A stretch of 64,000 nt of DNA, taken from positions 62,001 through 126,000 of the forward strand of contig JANQQV010000024.1 in the NCBI GenBank assembly GCA_028284865.1, in the 5' to 3' direction. Position numbers and translations under genes: made by a program. This stretch comes from Rhodothermales bacterium (GTDB lineage Bacteria > Bacteroidota > Rhodothermia > Rhodothermales > UBA10348). Of the stretch, positions 62,560 to 64,000 are shown piece after piece. How positions within the stretch are numbered: position 1 is the stretch's first letter; every line of letters begins with the position of its first letter. Under the pieces are notes generated by a model, which saw only the letters and a list, made by a program, of their open reading frames with translations, did no database searches and was not told the origin of the DNA.

Positions 62560-64000
62560 ATGAACGCAGCTTCGTTTCTGGCTCTGTTGCCCATTCTGAC
62601 CCTTCTGGTCGTCAGTCTCTGGAAAGGGGTCCGTCCAGCCGTTTTTTCCGGCTTTGGTCTTACAGCCGTGCTCTTCTTCGGGATGGATGGGGAAGGTGCA
62701 GCGTTCGGGGCGTCCATCGTTTCGGCTGGCGTTCAGACGGTCAGTATCCTGATGATCATCTTCGGGGCCTTGTTCCTCTATCAGGTCATGGAGGACCATG
62801 GATTCATTGATCGGATCAAGGAAACGTTTCTCCAGATTCACCCCGATCGACACGTCAGACTGTTCTTTCTGGCCATATTCCTGACCGCCTTTTTCGAAAG
62901 TGTAGCTGGCTTCGGGACGCCCGGTGCCATTGTGCCGCTGCTGCTCATCGGCCTGGGATTCAGCCCTGTGTTGTCCATTGCTGTCGTGCTCTTGTTGAAC
63001 GGCTTCTTCGCCGTGTCCGGAGCCGTGGGAGTTCCCGTTCGGGATGGGCTCCAGGCCCCACTGGGGTTGAGCCTGGAGCAGGTCAGTTCGATTTACGGAG
63101 TCGCCGCCATCGGTGTATTGCTGGCCGGTGTCGTGGTCATTGCATTCCTGTATCGCTATCTCCAGGCTGAGAGCGATCAGCCTGTCAGTAAGTGGGGGTG
63201 GGTGTTGTCTGGATTGACGCTCGTCACCTACGCGCTCATGGCCCCGTTCACGCAGGAGCTGACGGGTATCATCGCGGCCTCAGTCATGGGATTGTTCGCC
63301 TATTTCTTCGTCTTTGAGGACCGACGACTCGACATCCGCCCTTGGCTGCCCTACATCGCGCTCGTCATTCTTCTCATGCTGCCCAAGCTGCTTGCTCCGC
63401 TGAGCGATGCCTTGCGATGGGAGCTAGGATTGAGCAACCTGTTCGGAACCTCGATTTCGACATCATTGCGACCATTGCAGTCGCCCCTGATCCCCTTCCT
63501 GCTGGCCGGGGGAGGCGCTTTGTTGATGGCAAAAAGCAAAACGGTGCGTGTTGGGCCTGTCCTGAGCAAGACCTTCGCGGTTTTTCTCATCCTGTTTCCG
63601 TCTTTGGCCATCACACAGTTGATGATCCATAGTGGCGGAGGGGACGGATCGATGATCGATTCGATTGCCGGCATATTTGCCACGACCGGAAACGCCTTTC
63701 CAGTGCTGAGTCCGTTCCTTGGTGCCATCGGGGCGTTCATCACCGGAAGCACCACCGTTTCCAACATGATTTTCGGGCCCGTTCAGATGGCCTCTGCCCA
63801 GCAGTTGGGTCTCGCGGACACCGTCATCCTGGGCCAGCAGCTGGCCGGCGCTTCCCTGGGCAACGCCGTCTGCCTGTTCAACATCGTTGCTGCAGGTGCG
63901 ATTGCTGGAGTCCTGGACTTCAGGGCCGTGCTTAGAAAAACACTGATCCCTACCATGGTGGCAGCTGGAATCGTGGGGATCATGGGCATTCTGTGGTTGG
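62560..64000 (+). CDS. L-lactate permease-type carrier, 3' end outside window
   Basis: From the ATG at 62560 the frame stays open to the window edge (480 codons). Many hydrophobic segments alternate with short loops. The LctP/GlcA signature is present: FLTAFFESVAGFGTPGAIVP and VVLLLNGFFAVSGAVGVPV, and later LSPFLGAIGAFITGSTTVSN. Family members import lactate or glycolate with protons. The substrate cannot be fixed from sequence. The frame continues beyond the window. Confidence 0.9.
   Translation, partial: MNAASFLALLPILTLLVVSLWKGVRPAVFSGFGLTAVLFFGMDGEGAAFGASIVSAGVQTVSILMIIFGALFLYQVMEDHGFIDRIKETFLQIHPDRHVRLFFLAIFLTAFFESVAGFGTPGAIVPLLLIGLGFSPVLSIAVVLLLNGFFAVSGAVGVPVRDGLQAPLGLSLEQVSSIYGVAAIGVLLAGVVVIAFLYRYLQAESDQPVSKWGWVLSGLTLVTYALMAPFTQELTGIIAASVMGLFAYFFVFEDRRLDIRPWLPYIALVILLMLPKLLAPLSDALRWELGLSNLFGTSISTSLRPLQSPLIPFLLAGGGALLMAKSKTVRVGPVLSKTFAVFLILFPSLAITQLMIHSGGGDGSMIDSIAGIFATTGNAFPVLSPFLGAIGAFITGSTTVSNMIFGPVQMASAQQLGLADTVILGQQLAGASLGNAVCLFNIVAAGAIAGVLDFRAVLRKTLIPTMVAAGIVGIMGILWL

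Overview
The window looks like a chromosomal piece of a marine or halophilic Rhodothermales-type bacterium (Rhodothermota/Bacteroidota branch). This rests on the mix of families seen: DUF5686, DUF5916 and DUF6702 proteins, a tricorn-type protease, a class II photolyase, a NirK/SUMF1/SCO cluster and a B-type-like heme-copper enzyme. No 16S rRNA or other phylogenetic marker is present, so the assignment is an inference.

Region 1 (1-11460) is the right part of an integrated genomic island whose left end lies outside the window. It holds the end of a DUF5655 gene, a type I restriction subunit (hsdR), an orphan gene, a small HTH/excisionase-like gene, a DUF3987 gene, a small orphan, a tyrosine integrase, a decayed IS481-type transposase, and an A/T-rich two-gene cargo (membrane protein plus SUMF1-like lipoprotein). 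It ends exactly at a 3' fragment of a tRNA-Thr(CGT) gene (11416-11460), followed by the old tRNA terminator. This is the expected attachment-site half for an element inserted in a tRNA gene.

Region 2 (11686-22153) starts with a secreted protein of unknown role and then holds a compact denitrification locus. On the minus strand is nirK (copper nitrite reductase with a fused C-terminal cytochrome c), a SUMF1-like protein and a SCO lipoprotein. Divergently, on the plus strand, are a small subunit IIa, a CuA subunit II, a heme-copper subunit I, a membrane-anchored SCO, and a large cytochrome b / 2x[4Fe-4S] / MvhD-like fusion. Subunit I keeps all metal-ligand histidines of a B-type oxidase but has Gln where the cross-linked active-site Tyr belongs, which points to a nitric oxide reductase (eNOR-like) rather than an oxygen reductase. 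Together the locus would reduce nitrite to NO to N2O.

Region 3 (22218-25101, minus) is a tightly overlapping FAD monooxygenase / methyltransferase / type III polyketide synthase operon, the gene set of Streptomyces srsABC phenolic-lipid quinone synthesis. Region 4 (25190-31630, minus) is a probable metal (copper) handling run: DUF6702, M1 peptidase, HupE/UreJ-like, CopC, Asp-box lipoprotein, TlpA thioredoxin and a small His/Cys-containing exported protein. Region 5 (32721-39551, minus) is a light/DNA-repair operon: a class II photolyase fused to a renalase-like flavoprotein, a DUF429 protein, an Fe-S photolyase, an amine-oxidase-fold flavoprotein and an SDR that lacks the catalytic Tyr.

Region 6 (39866-64000) is ordinary core genome: folE, a beta-helix/PA14 protein, tricorn-like protease, a sulfatase behind an Rrf2 regulator with a perfect 10-bp palindrome at its start, a DUF5686 outer-membrane protein, an OmpA/PKD protein, flotillin plus NfeD-like partner, an esterase lipoprotein, a DUF819 membrane protein, a MoeB/ThiF-rhodanese protein, a DUF5916 protein, a pentapeptide-repeat protein and the start of an L-lactate permease-type carrier.
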